From Pontibacter lucknowensis (GTDB lineage Bacteria > Bacteroidota > Bacteroidia > Cytophagales > Hymenobacteraceae): a stretch of 64,000 bases of DNA. Of this stretch, positions 26,733 through 36,208 are shown in pieces. The translations under genes were made by a program, and so were the position numbers. The notes beneath the pieces were generated by a model. It searched no databases, was not told the DNA's origin, and was given only the letters and a program-made list of their open reading frames with translations. The stretch covers positions 1-64,000 of the forward strand of contig NZ_FTNM01000002.1 of assembly GCF_900156415.1 (NCBI RefSeq). The letters run 5' to 3'. Each line of letters opens with the position of its first letter. Position 1 is the first letter of the stretch.

Positions 26733-28481
26733 ATGCGCTGCAATCGGGTAAAGAATAGGATTCATACACTGAAAAAAGAAAGAGCAGGCTTGACATTCAT
26801 CAGGATCACCCTAATTCTTGCAATCATCAGTTTCTCGGGCTGCGCAGGCTGGGATACAAACGAAACCGGGCTGGTCACTGACAAGGCCATGGTGGTGACA
26901 GCGCATCCGCTGACTTCTGAGGTGGGCGCTGCCATACTGCGCAGAGGCGGCAATGCCGTGGACGCGGCAGTGGCGGTGCAGTTTGCCCTGGCAGTGGTAT
27001 ACCCTGATGCCGGGAACATAGGAGGCGGTGGTTTTCTGGTGCTGCGGCAGCAGGATGGGAGCGTGGATGCGCTGGACTACAGGGAAAAAGCACCCGGAAA
27101 TGCGCACCGTGACATGTACCTGGATGCGCAGGGAAATGTAATTACCGAACTCAGCTTCAAGGGGCATCTGGCAGCGGGCGTGCCCGGCACGGTGGCCGGC
27201 ATGGTGCAACTGCACCAGAAGTATGGTAGCATGCCCTGGGCTGAGCTAGTACAACCGGCGGTGGAACTGGCCGCCAAAGGCTTTCCCCTGACCCGTAAAG
27301 AGGCAAAGAAGTTGAACGATGAACGGAGCGATTTTATAAAGTACAATACCCAGCGGCCGGCATTTATTCTCCAGGATCGCTGGCGGGAGGGGGATACGCT
27401 ACGGCTCAGAGAACTGGCCTATACCTTAGCACGCATCCGGGACCAGGGAAGAGCAGGCTTTTATGAAGGCGAAACAGCAGCACGCATTGTGGCAGAAATG
27501 GAACGGGGCGGAGGCATCATTTCAAAAGAGGACCTGGCGGCTTACCGCCCTGTCTGGCGGGAGCCGTTGCGGGGGCAGGTGGGCGACTATCAGGTTATCT
27601 CCATGCCGCCTCCTTCCAGCGGGGGCATTGCCCTGCTGCAACTGCTGAACATTGCTCAAAATTACCCGCTGGAAGACTGGGGCTGGAACGCTGCCCGGAC
27701 CGCACACCTGATGGTGGAGGCAGAACGAAGGGTATACGCTGACCGTGCCCGTCATGTGGGTGACCCGGACTACTATGACGTGCCAGTGGCGGGCCTCCTG
27801 GACACGGCGTATATTCGTAGCCGAATGCGGGATGTGTCGCTTGACAGAGCCACAGACAGCGATGCAGTGGCAGCAGGTGCTCCGGCTCCTCCCGAAAGCC
27901 CGAACACCACCCACTACTCCATCGTTGATCCGGAGGGAAACGCTATTTCGGTGACCACAACGCTCAACAGCAGCTTTGGCTCCAAAGTATTTGTGGGGGG
28001 CGCTGGCTTTCTGCTCAACAACGAGATGGACGATTTCAGTGTGAAGCCAGGCCACCCGAACAGCTACGGCCTGGTGGGAGGGGAGGCCAATGCCATCGCG
28101 CCCGACAAGCGCATGCTCAGCTCCATGACACCCACCATACTCGAAAAGAACGGCCAACTCCACCTGATCATCGGCAGCATGGGTGGGTCCACTATCATCA
28201 CCACCGTGTACCAGATCATCCTGAATGTGACAGTGCATAACATGCCGATGCAGGGGGCTGTAAACGCCGGTCGCTTTCACCACCAGTGGAAACCAGACTG
28301 GATACTCTGCGAGTGGGGAGCACTGGGCTTTGGCACAGGACTGAAGATGTGGTGGAGAGGACACAGAATTGCCCCCAAATCAGGAGGAATAGGCAGGGCG
28401 GCAGGTATACTGGTGCGCCCGGATGGCAGATTGGAGGGTGGGGCAGACCCCAGAGGGGATGATGCGGCGGCTGGTTTCTGA
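26733..28481 (+). CDS. ggt: Gamma-glutamyltransferase (lipoprotein form)
   Basis: 582 aa. Transfers or hydrolyses gamma-glutamyl groups, for instance of glutathione, in the periplasm. The signal peptide ends at a lipobox-like FSGC (Cys37), so it is probably anchored in a membrane. The large subunit carries GGNAVDAAVAVQFALAVV and GNIGGGGF; autoprocessing would cut before Thr392 in NTTHYS, which becomes the nucleophile. The small subunit is complete (GSMGGS, RFHHQW, GADPRG). The length is normal for the family. It diverges from the amidoligase/C26 pair across 119 bases, so three gamma-glutamyl-type enzymes lie together. Confidence 0.94.
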   Translation: MRCNRVKNRIHTLKKERAGLTFIRITLILAIISFSGCAGWDTNETGLVTDKAMVVTAHPLTSEVGAAILRRGGNAVDAAVAVQFALAVVYPDAGNIGGGGFLVLRQQDGSVDALDYREKAPGNAHRDMYLDAQGNVITELSFKGHLAAGVPGTVAGMVQLHQKYGSMPWAELVQPAVELAAKGFPLTRKEAKKLNDERSDFIKYNTQRPAFILQDRWREGDTLRLRELAYTLARIRDQGRAGFYEGETAARIVAEMERGGGIISKEDLAAYRPVWREPLRGQVGDYQVISMPPPSSGGIALLQLLNIAQNYPLEDWGWNAARTAHLMVEAERRVYADRARHVGDPDYYDVPVAGLLDTAYIRSRMRDVSLDRATDSDAVAAGAPAPPESPNTTHYSIVDPEGNAISVTTTLNSSFGSKVFVGGAGFLLNNEMDDFSVKPGHPNSYGLVGGEANAIAPDKRMLSSMTPTILEKNGQLHLIIGSMGGSTIITTVYQIILNVTVHNMPMQGAVNAGRFHHQWKPDWILCEWGALGFGTGLKMWWRGHRIAPKSGGIGRAAGILVRPDGRLEGGADPRGDDAAAGF

Positions 28482-28736
28482 GTATCCTTATCTGTTAAAT
28501 AGAGAAGCTAAAAGCAGGGCTGTCAGGAGATGAAACAGGGAGCAGCTTTTTTGAGATAATTTTGAATTAATCTGGCTGACCGGAGTGCATTGCTCTTCTG
28601 AATGCCTTACATTTGAAGCGTAACACGAGCCTGTTAAGATAGGCCGGGGATACCCTTGCAGCGGCCACTAATCTGCTTTCTGGTAAAGCGTGAGTCCGCC
28701 TGCAACTATGTCCACTACGCACAAAAAATCAAGACA

Positions 28737-29813
28737 ATGAAACGGTACTTTCAACTGGCCTTTCTATTGGTTTGCCTTGCCTCCTGCGGCGGGGATAGGG
28801 AAACGACTCAGCCCACGGTGGAGGATATTACAGAGTCGGTCTACGCATCGGGTGTGGTGAAGAGCCGCAACCAGTACCAGGTATACCCGGTGGTGAGCGG
28901 CATCATAGAGGAGATACTGGTGACCGAGGGAGATACCGTGCAGCAGGGGGAGGTGCTGGTGCGCATCGGCAATGAGGCTGCCCGGCTGAGTACCGAAAAC
29001 GCCCGCCTGGCTGCTGAGTACGCCCGTGTGAGCGCCAATGCTGAGAAACTGGCCGAGTTGGAGGAAAATATCGAGCTGGCCCGTAGCCGTATGCGCAACG
29101 ACTCCCTGCTGCTCGTGCGCCAGCGCAACCTCTGGGAAAACCAGATCGGAACCCGCGTGGAACTGGAACAACGGGAGCTGGCCTACAAAAACTCCGCTAC
29201 AGCCTACCGGTCCGCACGCCTTCGCTACAACGACCTTAAAAAGCAGCTCGATTTTGCCGCCCGTCAGTCACAGAAAAACCTGCAGATCAGTCAAAGCCAA
29301 AGCAGCGACTTTACCGTGCGCAGCGAAACCAACGGCAAGGTATACAGCATGCTGCGCGAGAAAGGAGAACTGGTGAGTCCGCAGGTGCCTATTGCCGTGC
29401 TGGGCGATGCCGAGGAGTTTATACTCGAGCTGCAGGTGGATGAATACGACATTGCCCGTGTGAAGCCCGGACAGCAGGTGCTGCTCAACCTAGACAGCTA
29501 CCGGGGACAGGTGTTTGAGGGGCGTATCACCAAAATAAACCCGGCTATGAATGAGCGTACCCGCTCCTTTACCGTGGAGGCCGAATTTGTGACCATGCCC
29601 GATGCGCTCTACCCCAACCTCACCACAGAGGCGAACATCGTCATTCAAGCTAAAAAGGATGCCCTCACCATACCCCGCGACTACCTGGTGGACGGCACCT
29701 ATGTGCTGAAAAGCAAAGACGAGCGGGTGCCGGTGAAGACTGGCCTGAAAGACTACCAGAAGGTGGAGATAGTGGAAGGTTTGTCCAGAGAAGATGTGAT
29801 CGTGAAGCCGTAG
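28737..29813 (+). CDS. HlyD-type periplasmic adaptor of an ABC exporter
   Basis: 358 aa from the ATG at 28737, which gives a lipoprotein signal (LASCGG). The membrane-fusion layout is present: split lipoyl domain (EILVTEGDTVQQGEVLVRIGNE and later SETNGKVYSMLREKGELV), a long coiled coil between (about 75-190), and a beta-barrel plus proximal domain to the end (KPGQQVLLNLDSY, EANIVIQAKKDALTIPRDYLV). First gene of a three-gene unit: the permease starts two bases after its stop and the ATPase five bases later. Together they form a DevBCA/MacAB-like exporter; substrate unknown. Confidence 0.92.
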   Translation: MKRYFQLAFLLVCLASCGGDRETTQPTVEDITESVYASGVVKSRNQYQVYPVVSGIIEEILVTEGDTVQQGEVLVRIGNEAARLSTENARLAAEYARVSANAEKLAELEENIELARSRMRNDSLLLVRQRNLWENQIGTRVELEQRELAYKNSATAYRSARLRYNDLKKQLDFAARQSQKNLQISQSQSSDFTVRSETNGKVYSMLREKGELVSPQVPIAVLGDAEEFILELQVDEYDIARVKPGQQVLLNLDSYRGQVFEGRITKINPAMNERTRSFTVEAEFVTMPDALYPNLTTEANIVIQAKKDALTIPRDYLVDGTYVLKSKDERVPVKTGLKDYQKVEIVEGLSREDVIVKP

Positions 29814-29815
29814 CG

Positions 29816-31075
29816 ATGAATTTCAGACTGATATTCAGTATTGCAAAATCCTTGTTGCTGGCCCGCTGGCGGCAGACGCTGGTGGCAGCCGTGGGTGTGA
29901 CCTTCAGCATTGCCATGTTCGTGACGCTGCTCGGTTTTATGAACGGACTCAACGATATGCTCGACAGCCTGATCCTGAACCGTACCCCGCATGTGCGGCT
30001 CTACAACGAGATAAAACCCAGCGAGAATCAGCCGGTGAATGAAGTCGACCAGTACAAAAACTCCTACAACTTTATCAGTTCAGTGAAGGCAGGCATCACC
30101 CGGCAGGAGATCTATAACAGCGGCCCTATCCTGCAGACTGTGAAAGCTGATGAGCGGGTGCTTGGCGCTACTCCCAAGCTGCTGGCCCAAGTCTTTTACA
30201 ATGAAGGCACCATTGATATCACCGGCGTGATCAACGGGATAGATGTGGAGGAGGAAAGCCGCCTGTTCAATTTTCAGGAATACGTAACATCCGGCGATGC
30301 CATCGATGCAAAGAACGTAGCCAATAGTATCATACTCGGCAAAGGTCTGGCAGAAATACTGGTAGCCGATATAGGCGATGTAGTGCAGGTAACCACGGCA
30401 CAGGGGGAGCGATTTCCGCTGAAGGTGGTAGGCTATTTCCAGTCAGGTATACAGGAGATCGACAAGGTACAGAGCTATGCCTCCATCGCTACTACTCAAA
30501 AGCTGCTGGGGAAGCCTGCCAACTACATGACCGACATCCAGGTGAAGCTGCATGATCTGGAGCAGGCTCCGGTCGTGGCCCGCGAGTATGCGCAGCTTTT
30601 TAAGGTTGATGCCGAGGACATACAGACCGCGAACGCCCAGTTCGAAACAGGCAGCAACGTACGCTCGCTCATATCCTATGCCGTGGGTGTGACGCTGCTG
30701 ATCGTGGCGGGCTTTGGCATTTTCAATATCCTCAACATGATGATCTATGAGAAGATGGACTCCATTGCCATACTCAAGGCCACTGGCTTTTCTGGTCGGG
30801 ATGTGAACCTGGTTTTCCTGGTCATTGCTATGAGCATCGGCTTTTTCGGCGGTATGATGGGGCTACTGTTCGGCTTTATTTTCTCCGCCATCATCGACAG
30901 CATCCCCTTCAACACCTCCGCATTGCCTACCATCGAAACGTACCCGGTTAACTACGATCTGATCTACTATTTCATTGGTGGGTCTTTCTCGCTAATCACG
31001 ACGTACTTTGCCGGTTTCTTCCCGGCCCGCAAGGCAAGCAAGGTAGACCCGGTTGAGATCATCAGAGGCAAATAA
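29816..31075 (+). CDS. FtsX-family ABC transporter permease
   Basis: 419 aa. One N-terminal helix (about 20-45), a periplasmic domain (about 50-280), and three C-terminal FtsX helices (about 285-305, 335-360, 380-402) with the family sequence ILKATGFSGRDVNLVFLV and the ending FFPARKASKVDPVEIIRGK. The 4-TM topology is that of MacB, LolC/E and DevC. Sits between its adaptor (2-base gap) and ATPase (5-base gap), so the three are surely co-translated. It moves a periplasmic or membrane-embedded substrate outwards; which one is not visible. Confidence 0.93.
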   Translation: MNFRLIFSIAKSLLLARWRQTLVAAVGVTFSIAMFVTLLGFMNGLNDMLDSLILNRTPHVRLYNEIKPSENQPVNEVDQYKNSYNFISSVKAGITRQEIYNSGPILQTVKADERVLGATPKLLAQVFYNEGTIDITGVINGIDVEEESRLFNFQEYVTSGDAIDAKNVANSIILGKGLAEILVADIGDVVQVTTAQGERFPLKVVGYFQSGIQEIDKVQSYASIATTQKLLGKPANYMTDIQVKLHDLEQAPVVAREYAQLFKVDAEDIQTANAQFETGSNVRSLISYAVGVTLLIVAGFGIFNILNMMIYEKMDSIAILKATGFSGRDVNLVFLVIAMSIGFFGGMMGLLFGFIFSAIIDSIPFNTSALPTIETYPVNYDLIYYFIGGSFSLITTYFAGFFPARKASKVDPVEIIRGK

Positions 31076-31080
31076 GAGGC

Positions 31081-31782
31081 ATGAAAGGCAGAGACGAAAA
31101 CATGCAGGAAGTCATACTTGAAGCGCGACACGTCAACAAGGCGTTTCATGACCCTGTGACGGTGCAGGTGCTGCGCGATATCACTTTTACAATAAATAAA
31201 GGAGAGTTTGTGTCGGTAATCGGAAAGTCGGGCTGCGGCAAGTCCACGCTGCTCTACATCCTTTCCACCATGGATACCGACTATACCGGCGAGTTGTACA
31301 TAGACAATGAACTGATGTCAGGCCGCCCGGACCCCGAACTGGCCCGTATCCGAAACGAGAAGATTGGCTTCGTTTTCCAGTTTCACTACCTGCTCAACGA
31401 GTTCACGGTGCTGCGCAATGTCATGCTGCCTGGGCTGAAACTGGGCAGGTATAGCGAGCAGGAGGTAGAGCACCGCGCCATGGAGCGGCTCAAAATGCTG
31501 GGTATAGACCAACTTGCCAAACAGTCGGCCTACCGCATTTCAGGAGGGGAGAAGCAGCGGGTGGCCATTGCCCGGGCTCTCATCAACGACCCCCATATCA
31601 TCATGGGGGACGAGCCTACCGGTAACCTCGACAAGCGTAACAGCGACATCGTTTTCAATATCTTCAAGGAGCTTACCGAGGAGCACAACCAAACCCTGCT
31701 CATCGTGACCCACGACCCGGAATTTGCCGAAAATACACACCGTATCATCGAAATGGAGGACGGGCGGATTATCCGGAGTTAA
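31081..31782 (+). CDS. ABC transporter ATP-binding protein (LolD/MacB type)
   Basis: 233 aa. Walker A is GKSGCGKST, the Q-loop FVFQFHYLLNEFTV, the signature ISGGEKQR and Walker B IIMGDEPTGNLD, with the H-loop in VTHDPEFA. The LLNEFTVLRNVMLPGL sequence is typical of the LolD/MacB ATPase group that works with FtsX-type permeases. The start at 31081 is preceded by AAGAGG; an ATG seven codons later would also serve. Last gene of the exporter operon. Confidence 0.95.
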   Translation: MKGRDENMQEVILEARHVNKAFHDPVTVQVLRDITFTINKGEFVSVIGKSGCGKSTLLYILSTMDTDYTGELYIDNELMSGRPDPELARIRNEKIGFVFQFHYLLNEFTVLRNVMLPGLKLGRYSEQEVEHRAMERLKMLGIDQLAKQSAYRISGGEKQRVAIARALINDPHIIMGDEPTGNLDKRNSDIVFNIFKELTEEHNQTLLIVTHDPEFAENTHRIIEMEDGRIIRS

Positions 31783-31929
31783 GAAAACAGGTCAGAGCAA
31801 TAGCCTATTTGTGAGTTTCTGCATGATTATGCTGAAATTCGCTCCCATATATATTACCTAAGCCTTATATATTTCGTATGAAGAATCTATGGTTCTTTAG
31901 GCTGTTAACACCCTTATGTTAAATTAATT

Positions 31930-33129
31930 ATGAACAAAATGCTGGAGCAGCTTTTCAAAGTTGCTGGTAAAGAGAAAAGAACCATTATTGGCCTGATGTC
32001 AGGCACTTCCTTGGACGGCCTCGATATTGCACTCTGTGAGTTTGAGGGAAATGGTACTCAAACCCGCATGAAGCTGCGTGAATTTGTAACCATGCCCTAC
32101 GATGAAACTTTTAAGCGGGAAGTAAAGGCAGTCTTTTCTAAAAGGGAAGTTGACCTGGAGCGGGTTTGCCTGCTGAACGCCTACATCGGGCGCTTCCACG
32201 CCGACCTCATCAACAAAAGCCTGCAGACGTGGGGAGTGGAATCTGCTGATGTGGATGTGATTGCCAGTCATGGACAAACCATTTACCACGCACCAGCTTC
32301 GCTGCATGGTGTAGCAGGCATGCCAGATGCGACACTCCAGATTGGCGATGGCGATCATATTGCGATGGGTACAGGCATCATCACCCTGAGCGACTTCCGG
32401 CAGAAGCATGTGGCGGCAGGGGGTGAGGGCGCACCTCTGGCGGTGTACGGAGACTACCTGCTCTTCTCGGAACAGGACCAGAACCGGATCATGCTCAACA
32501 TAGGGGGTATAGCCAACTTCACGTTTCTGCCAGGCGACCTCGATACGAGCCGTATCTTCTCGACCGATGTAGGACCTGGCAATACGCTGATGGACGCTTA
32601 TGTGCAGCAGCAGTTTCCCGGCACCTACTACGACGCCGATTCCGCCATCGCATTGAAAGGTACCTATAACCAGGCGCTGGTGGCATCTCTCCTTTACCAT
32701 CCCTTCTTTGAGCAGGACTTTCCTAAAACGACCGGCCCCGAACTGTTCAACCTGTCATACCTGGCAGAGGCACAGCGCAGATCCGATACGGAGCACCTGT
32801 CCCCGGAAGATGTGATGGCGAGCCTGAACCGGTTTTCGGCAGTGGCCATCAGCGGGGCACTGACACGTTCACTTGGTGATTCTGACTTTGAAATTTTCCT
32901 GAGTGGCGGCGGTATGCACAATCCACTGCTTATACAGAACATAAAGGCGCTTTTGCCAGGTGCTACTGTGCGCGACACAGCTGAGCTTGGCGTATCGCCG
33001 GATGCAAAAGAGGCGGTGCTGTTTGCCACCCTGGCCAACGAGTGCCTGGTGGGAGAGCCTATTGAGTTCGGTCCAGGCAAGAGGCGGGTGCCTTCTGTAC
33101 TGATGGGGAAAATCAGTTTACCGGAGTAA
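31930..33129 (+). CDS. anmK: Anhydro-N-acetylmuramic acid kinase
   Basis: 399 aa. Converts 1,6-anhydroMurNAc from wall turnover to MurNAc-6-phosphate with ATP. The signature GLMSGTSLDGLDIALCEF opens the domain; ASHGQTIYHAP, NIGGIANFTFLPG, DVGPGNTLMDAYV and SGGGMHNPLL follow, the full kinase pattern for the family. Cytosolic. A SusC gene starts 52 bases downstream on the same strand, which may mean co-transcription with an outer membrane uptake pair. No murQ is in the window, so the next step is encoded elsewhere. Confidence 0.96.
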   Translation: MNKMLEQLFKVAGKEKRTIIGLMSGTSLDGLDIALCEFEGNGTQTRMKLREFVTMPYDETFKREVKAVFSKREVDLERVCLLNAYIGRFHADLINKSLQTWGVESADVDVIASHGQTIYHAPASLHGVAGMPDATLQIGDGDHIAMGTGIITLSDFRQKHVAAGGEGAPLAVYGDYLLFSEQDQNRIMLNIGGIANFTFLPGDLDTSRIFSTDVGPGNTLMDAYVQQQFPGTYYDADSAIALKGTYNQALVASLLYHPFFEQDFPKTTGPELFNLSYLAEAQRRSDTEHLSPEDVMASLNRFSAVAISGALTRSLGDSDFEIFLSGGGMHNPLLIQNIKALLPGATVRDTAELGVSPDAKEAVLFATLANECLVGEPIEFGPGKRRVPSVLMGKISLPE

Positions 33130-33181
33130 ATTCTGAACATCAATACATCATAATTATACACAGTACAAAATAAGAGGCACT

Positions 33182-36100
33182 ATGAGAAAAATTTACATGA
33201 TTGGGAGGGTCTCCGGAAAGGCTATCCTGCTGTGTTTCCTCCTGTTGGTTGCTGCCTGTCAGCTGGCCATCGCCCAGGGTGCACGCTACACCATTACGGG
33301 TACCGTAACCGATGCCCGCACCAAGTCACCGCTGCCAGGCGTGGTGGTAAAGTTCCAGAACAACAACATCGCCACGGCCACCGATGCGAATGGGGAATAC
33401 AACCTGCCAGCAGCGCTACCCCCGGGTAGTTATCAGCTCACGTTCTCGTTCATAGGTTTCAGGCCGGAAGTACGCCCCATTACCCTGGGCGATCAGCAAA
33501 CGGTGCAGGTAGACGTGCAGATTCGGGAGGATATTGTGGGTTTGGATGAAGTAGTAGTGACAGGAACATCAGTAGCAACCAGCAAAAAGCAGCTGGGCAA
33601 TGCCATCTCCACCGTCTCCGCTGCCTCACTCGAAAACAGCGTGGCCACTTCCGTAGACCAGGCCCTGGCAGGTAAGGTGGCCGGTGCGCAGATCAGTCAG
33701 AACTCCGGTAACCCGGCCGGTGGTATTTCCGTGCGACTGCGGGGTACCAGTACTGTGGTAGGTTCCGGTGACCCGCTTTACATTGTGGACGGGGTGATCA
33801 TCAACAACAGCTCACCCGAGCTGATTGACCTGGGAGGGTATGCGCAGAACAGATTGGTGGATATTAACCCAAATGATATTGAGCGGATTGAGATCATAAA
33901 AGGCGCAGCAGCTGCTGCTATATACGGTTCAAGGGCCAGCAACGGGGTGGTGCAGATCTTTACCAAACGCGGTGTGGAGGGTGCCCCTAAAATTGCGGTT
34001 TCCACCCAGTTTCGTGTAAATGAAGTGCGCAAGACGCTCGATTACAACCAGTACCCTTTCCGCTTTGTCAACAACATCGCCTCAGACCTCACCCAGGAGC
34101 CTGTTACGCGATACGACTTCCAGGACATGATTTTCAGGACAGCCTTCGGTACTGAAAATAATGTGTCGCTTTCAGGGGGTAGTGCAAATACCCAGTACTT
34201 TATGAGCGGCAATTTCCTGAGTAACCAAGGTATCATTGACAACACTTCCTTTAAGCGGGGAGGTGCCCGCTTGCGCCTTGACCAGACGGTGAATAACTGG
34301 GTGTCCGTTTCCTTAGGAGCCAATTACATACTCAGTGACAGCGAAGAGATTCCGAACGGTGGTCTGCTCGAAACGTATGGTGCACTGACCGGATTTATTT
34401 TCAGTAATAACTTTATCAATCCAGAGCCGGTAAATGGGATTTACCCTTCGACGGCACCAACTGCCATTCTGCGCCGCACCAATCCACTTGAAGCGATCAA
34501 CCGCTTTGATTTCGGGCAACGCACCAGCCGCTTTATTGGTGACTTTCAGCTGAACCTAACCCCGGCCAATGGCTTGAATATTAATTATGTAATTGGATAC
34601 GATAACTCCACCCAGATTGCGACAGGCTTCATACCAGTTGGCAACACGACCCCATCCTACGATGCGGGCTACTCTCGCCGTGCCGACCGCACTTCATATC
34701 TGCTCAACAATGACCTGAATGTATCTTACCGTACCTTACTGACCGATTGGCTGGAGTCAACGACAGGTATAGGCGGTACGGTGCAAACCGAACAACACTA
34801 CACGACAGCTATAACAGGTACTCAACTCGGACCTATTGCCCGTACCAGTACAAGCGGCGCAACTGTGGTTTCGAATGATAGCCGGGTGGACCTCAACATC
34901 ATGGGCTTTTTTGCGCAGCAGACTTTTGGCATCGGCGACCGTTTCTTCCTGACGGGTGCTGGCCGCTACGACGTATCCTCTGCGTTCGGAGAAGAAGACA
35001 GGTGGCAGTTTTACCCAAAACTGAGCGGAAGTTACCTCGTTTCGAATGAGAGTTTCTGGCAGGGGCTCAGTGACATTATACCCATTTTCAAATTGCGGGC
35101 CTCCTACGGACAGGCAGGTAACCTGACAGCCATAGGCGCTTATGAGCGCTATACCAATTACAACCCTGTTTCATTGCCTGGTCTTCCCGGCGTGATCCCA
35201 TCCACACTCTTAGGTAACACAGGTATAAAACCAGAGCGGCAGGTCGAAACAGAATTCGGCGCCGATATGAGTTTTCTGGATGGCAGACTAGGGCTGGAGT
35301 TTTCTGTCTATAAAAAAGATGTGAAAGACCTGCTGCTATTCATCGGGTTGACGCCTTCTTCCGGTTTCCTTAACCAATACGCTAACATTGGCACAATGAC
35401 GAACAGAGGCTTTGAACTGATGCTCACAGGCGCACCTGTTCAGACGGAGCGTGTACGCTGGACCTCGACTTTGATCTACTCCCGCAACCGAAACGAAGTG
35501 AACGATATACCTGGTGGTGTGTTGCCATTCCCGGGTGGTTTCGGGCAGGTGGCGGCTGTTGACGGTTATCCGCTTGGTTCATTTTACAGCACCTATTTCG
35601 CCCGAAATCCGGATGGCACGCTGCTGCTGACCCCCACCGGTCTGCCACAGCCTGAGCGTGCAGGACGCAACCCCGAAAACGGGCAGCCCATCGGCGCCAC
35701 AGTGCCTAAAGTGATCGGTGACCCTAACCCCGACTGGACAGGCTCGTGGGTGAACGACATCTCAGTGGGTGAGCGCCTGTCATTCCGCACCCAGTTTGAT
35801 GCGGTTTACGGTTTCGATGTGTTCAACTTCACGCGCCGTGTAGGTGAGCGCGACCTGTATGGGGGACTGGCTGGTTATGAGCCAGAGCTAAGAGGAGAAG
35901 TGCCGAAAGGAACCTCTGCTGCGCTGTTCGGGATATTTGAGAATTACATTGAAGACGGCTCCTTTATCAAGTTGAGAGAGGTATCAGTGGCTTATAGCTT
36001 CAAGCCAGCTTTCCTGGGAGGTAATAACGTGCGGCTCAGCCTGGCTGGGCGTAACCTGTTCTCGATTGACGACTACAGTGGCTATGACCCGGAGATAAAT

Positions 36101-36193
36101 GCCGCCGGTCAGACCAACGCCGTGAGGGGCTTTGACTTCGTGGAGGTACCGATCCCCAGAACCTATGCCCTGGGACTCAACTTTACCTTCTAA
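33182..36193 (+). CDS. SusC/RagA-family TonB-linked outer membrane transporter
   Basis: 1003 aa. Signal peptide to about residue 32 (QLAIAQ); carboxypeptidase-like beta domain with TITGTVTDARTKSPLPGVVVK (about 35-120); TonB-box-like LDEVVVTGTS; plug domain with PLYIVDGVIINN and IERIEIIKGAAAAAIYGSRASNGVV (the SusC signature); then a 22-strand type barrel ending in YALGLNFTF. It imports a ligand captured by the SusD lipoprotein encoded 15 bases downstream, powered by TonB. No glycan hydrolase, SusE/F or regulator is adjacent, so the substrate is open; anmK upstream makes a wall fragment worth considering. Confidence 0.95.
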   Translation: MRKIYMIGRVSGKAILLCFLLLVAACQLAIAQGARYTITGTVTDARTKSPLPGVVVKFQNNNIATATDANGEYNLPAALPPGSYQLTFSFIGFRPEVRPITLGDQQTVQVDVQIREDIVGLDEVVVTGTSVATSKKQLGNAISTVSAASLENSVATSVDQALAGKVAGAQISQNSGNPAGGISVRLRGTSTVVGSGDPLYIVDGVIINNSSPELIDLGGYAQNRLVDINPNDIERIEIIKGAAAAAIYGSRASNGVVQIFTKRGVEGAPKIAVSTQFRVNEVRKTLDYNQYPFRFVNNIASDLTQEPVTRYDFQDMIFRTAFGTENNVSLSGGSANTQYFMSGNFLSNQGIIDNTSFKRGGARLRLDQTVNNWVSVSLGANYILSDSEEIPNGGLLETYGALTGFIFSNNFINPEPVNGIYPSTAPTAILRRTNPLEAINRFDFGQRTSRFIGDFQLNLTPANGLNINYVIGYDNSTQIATGFIPVGNTTPSYDAGYSRRADRTSYLLNNDLNVSYRTLLTDWLESTTGIGGTVQTEQHYTTAITGTQLGPIARTSTSGATVVSNDSRVDLNIMGFFAQQTFGIGDRFFLTGAGRYDVSSAFGEEDRWQFYPKLSGSYLVSNESFWQGLSDIIPIFKLRASYGQAGNLTAIGAYERYTNYNPVSLPGLPGVIPSTLLGNTGIKPERQVETEFGADMSFLDGRLGLEFSVYKKDVKDLLLFIGLTPSSGFLNQYANIGTMTNRGFELMLTGAPVQTERVRWTSTLIYSRNRNEVNDIPGGVLPFPGGFGQVAAVDGYPLGSFYSTYFARNPDGTLLLTPTGLPQPERAGRNPENGQPIGATVPKVIGDPNPDWTGSWVNDISVGERLSFRTQFDAVYGFDVFNFTRRVGERDLYGGLAGYEPELRGEVPKGTSAALFGIFENYIEDGSFIKLREVSVAYSFKPAFLGGNNVRLSLAGRNLFSIDDYSGYDPEINAAGQTNAVRGFDFVEVPIPRTYALGLNFTF

Positions 36194-36208
36194 TTCTTCT
36201 TCAACCTA

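Noticed and set aside
28501..28600. TAATTTTG at 28557-28564 as promoter of the HlyD-type exporter operon
   Set aside because: It matches the -7 consensus, but no -33 TTG is found at 19-21 bases upstream and the distance to the start is over 170 bases.
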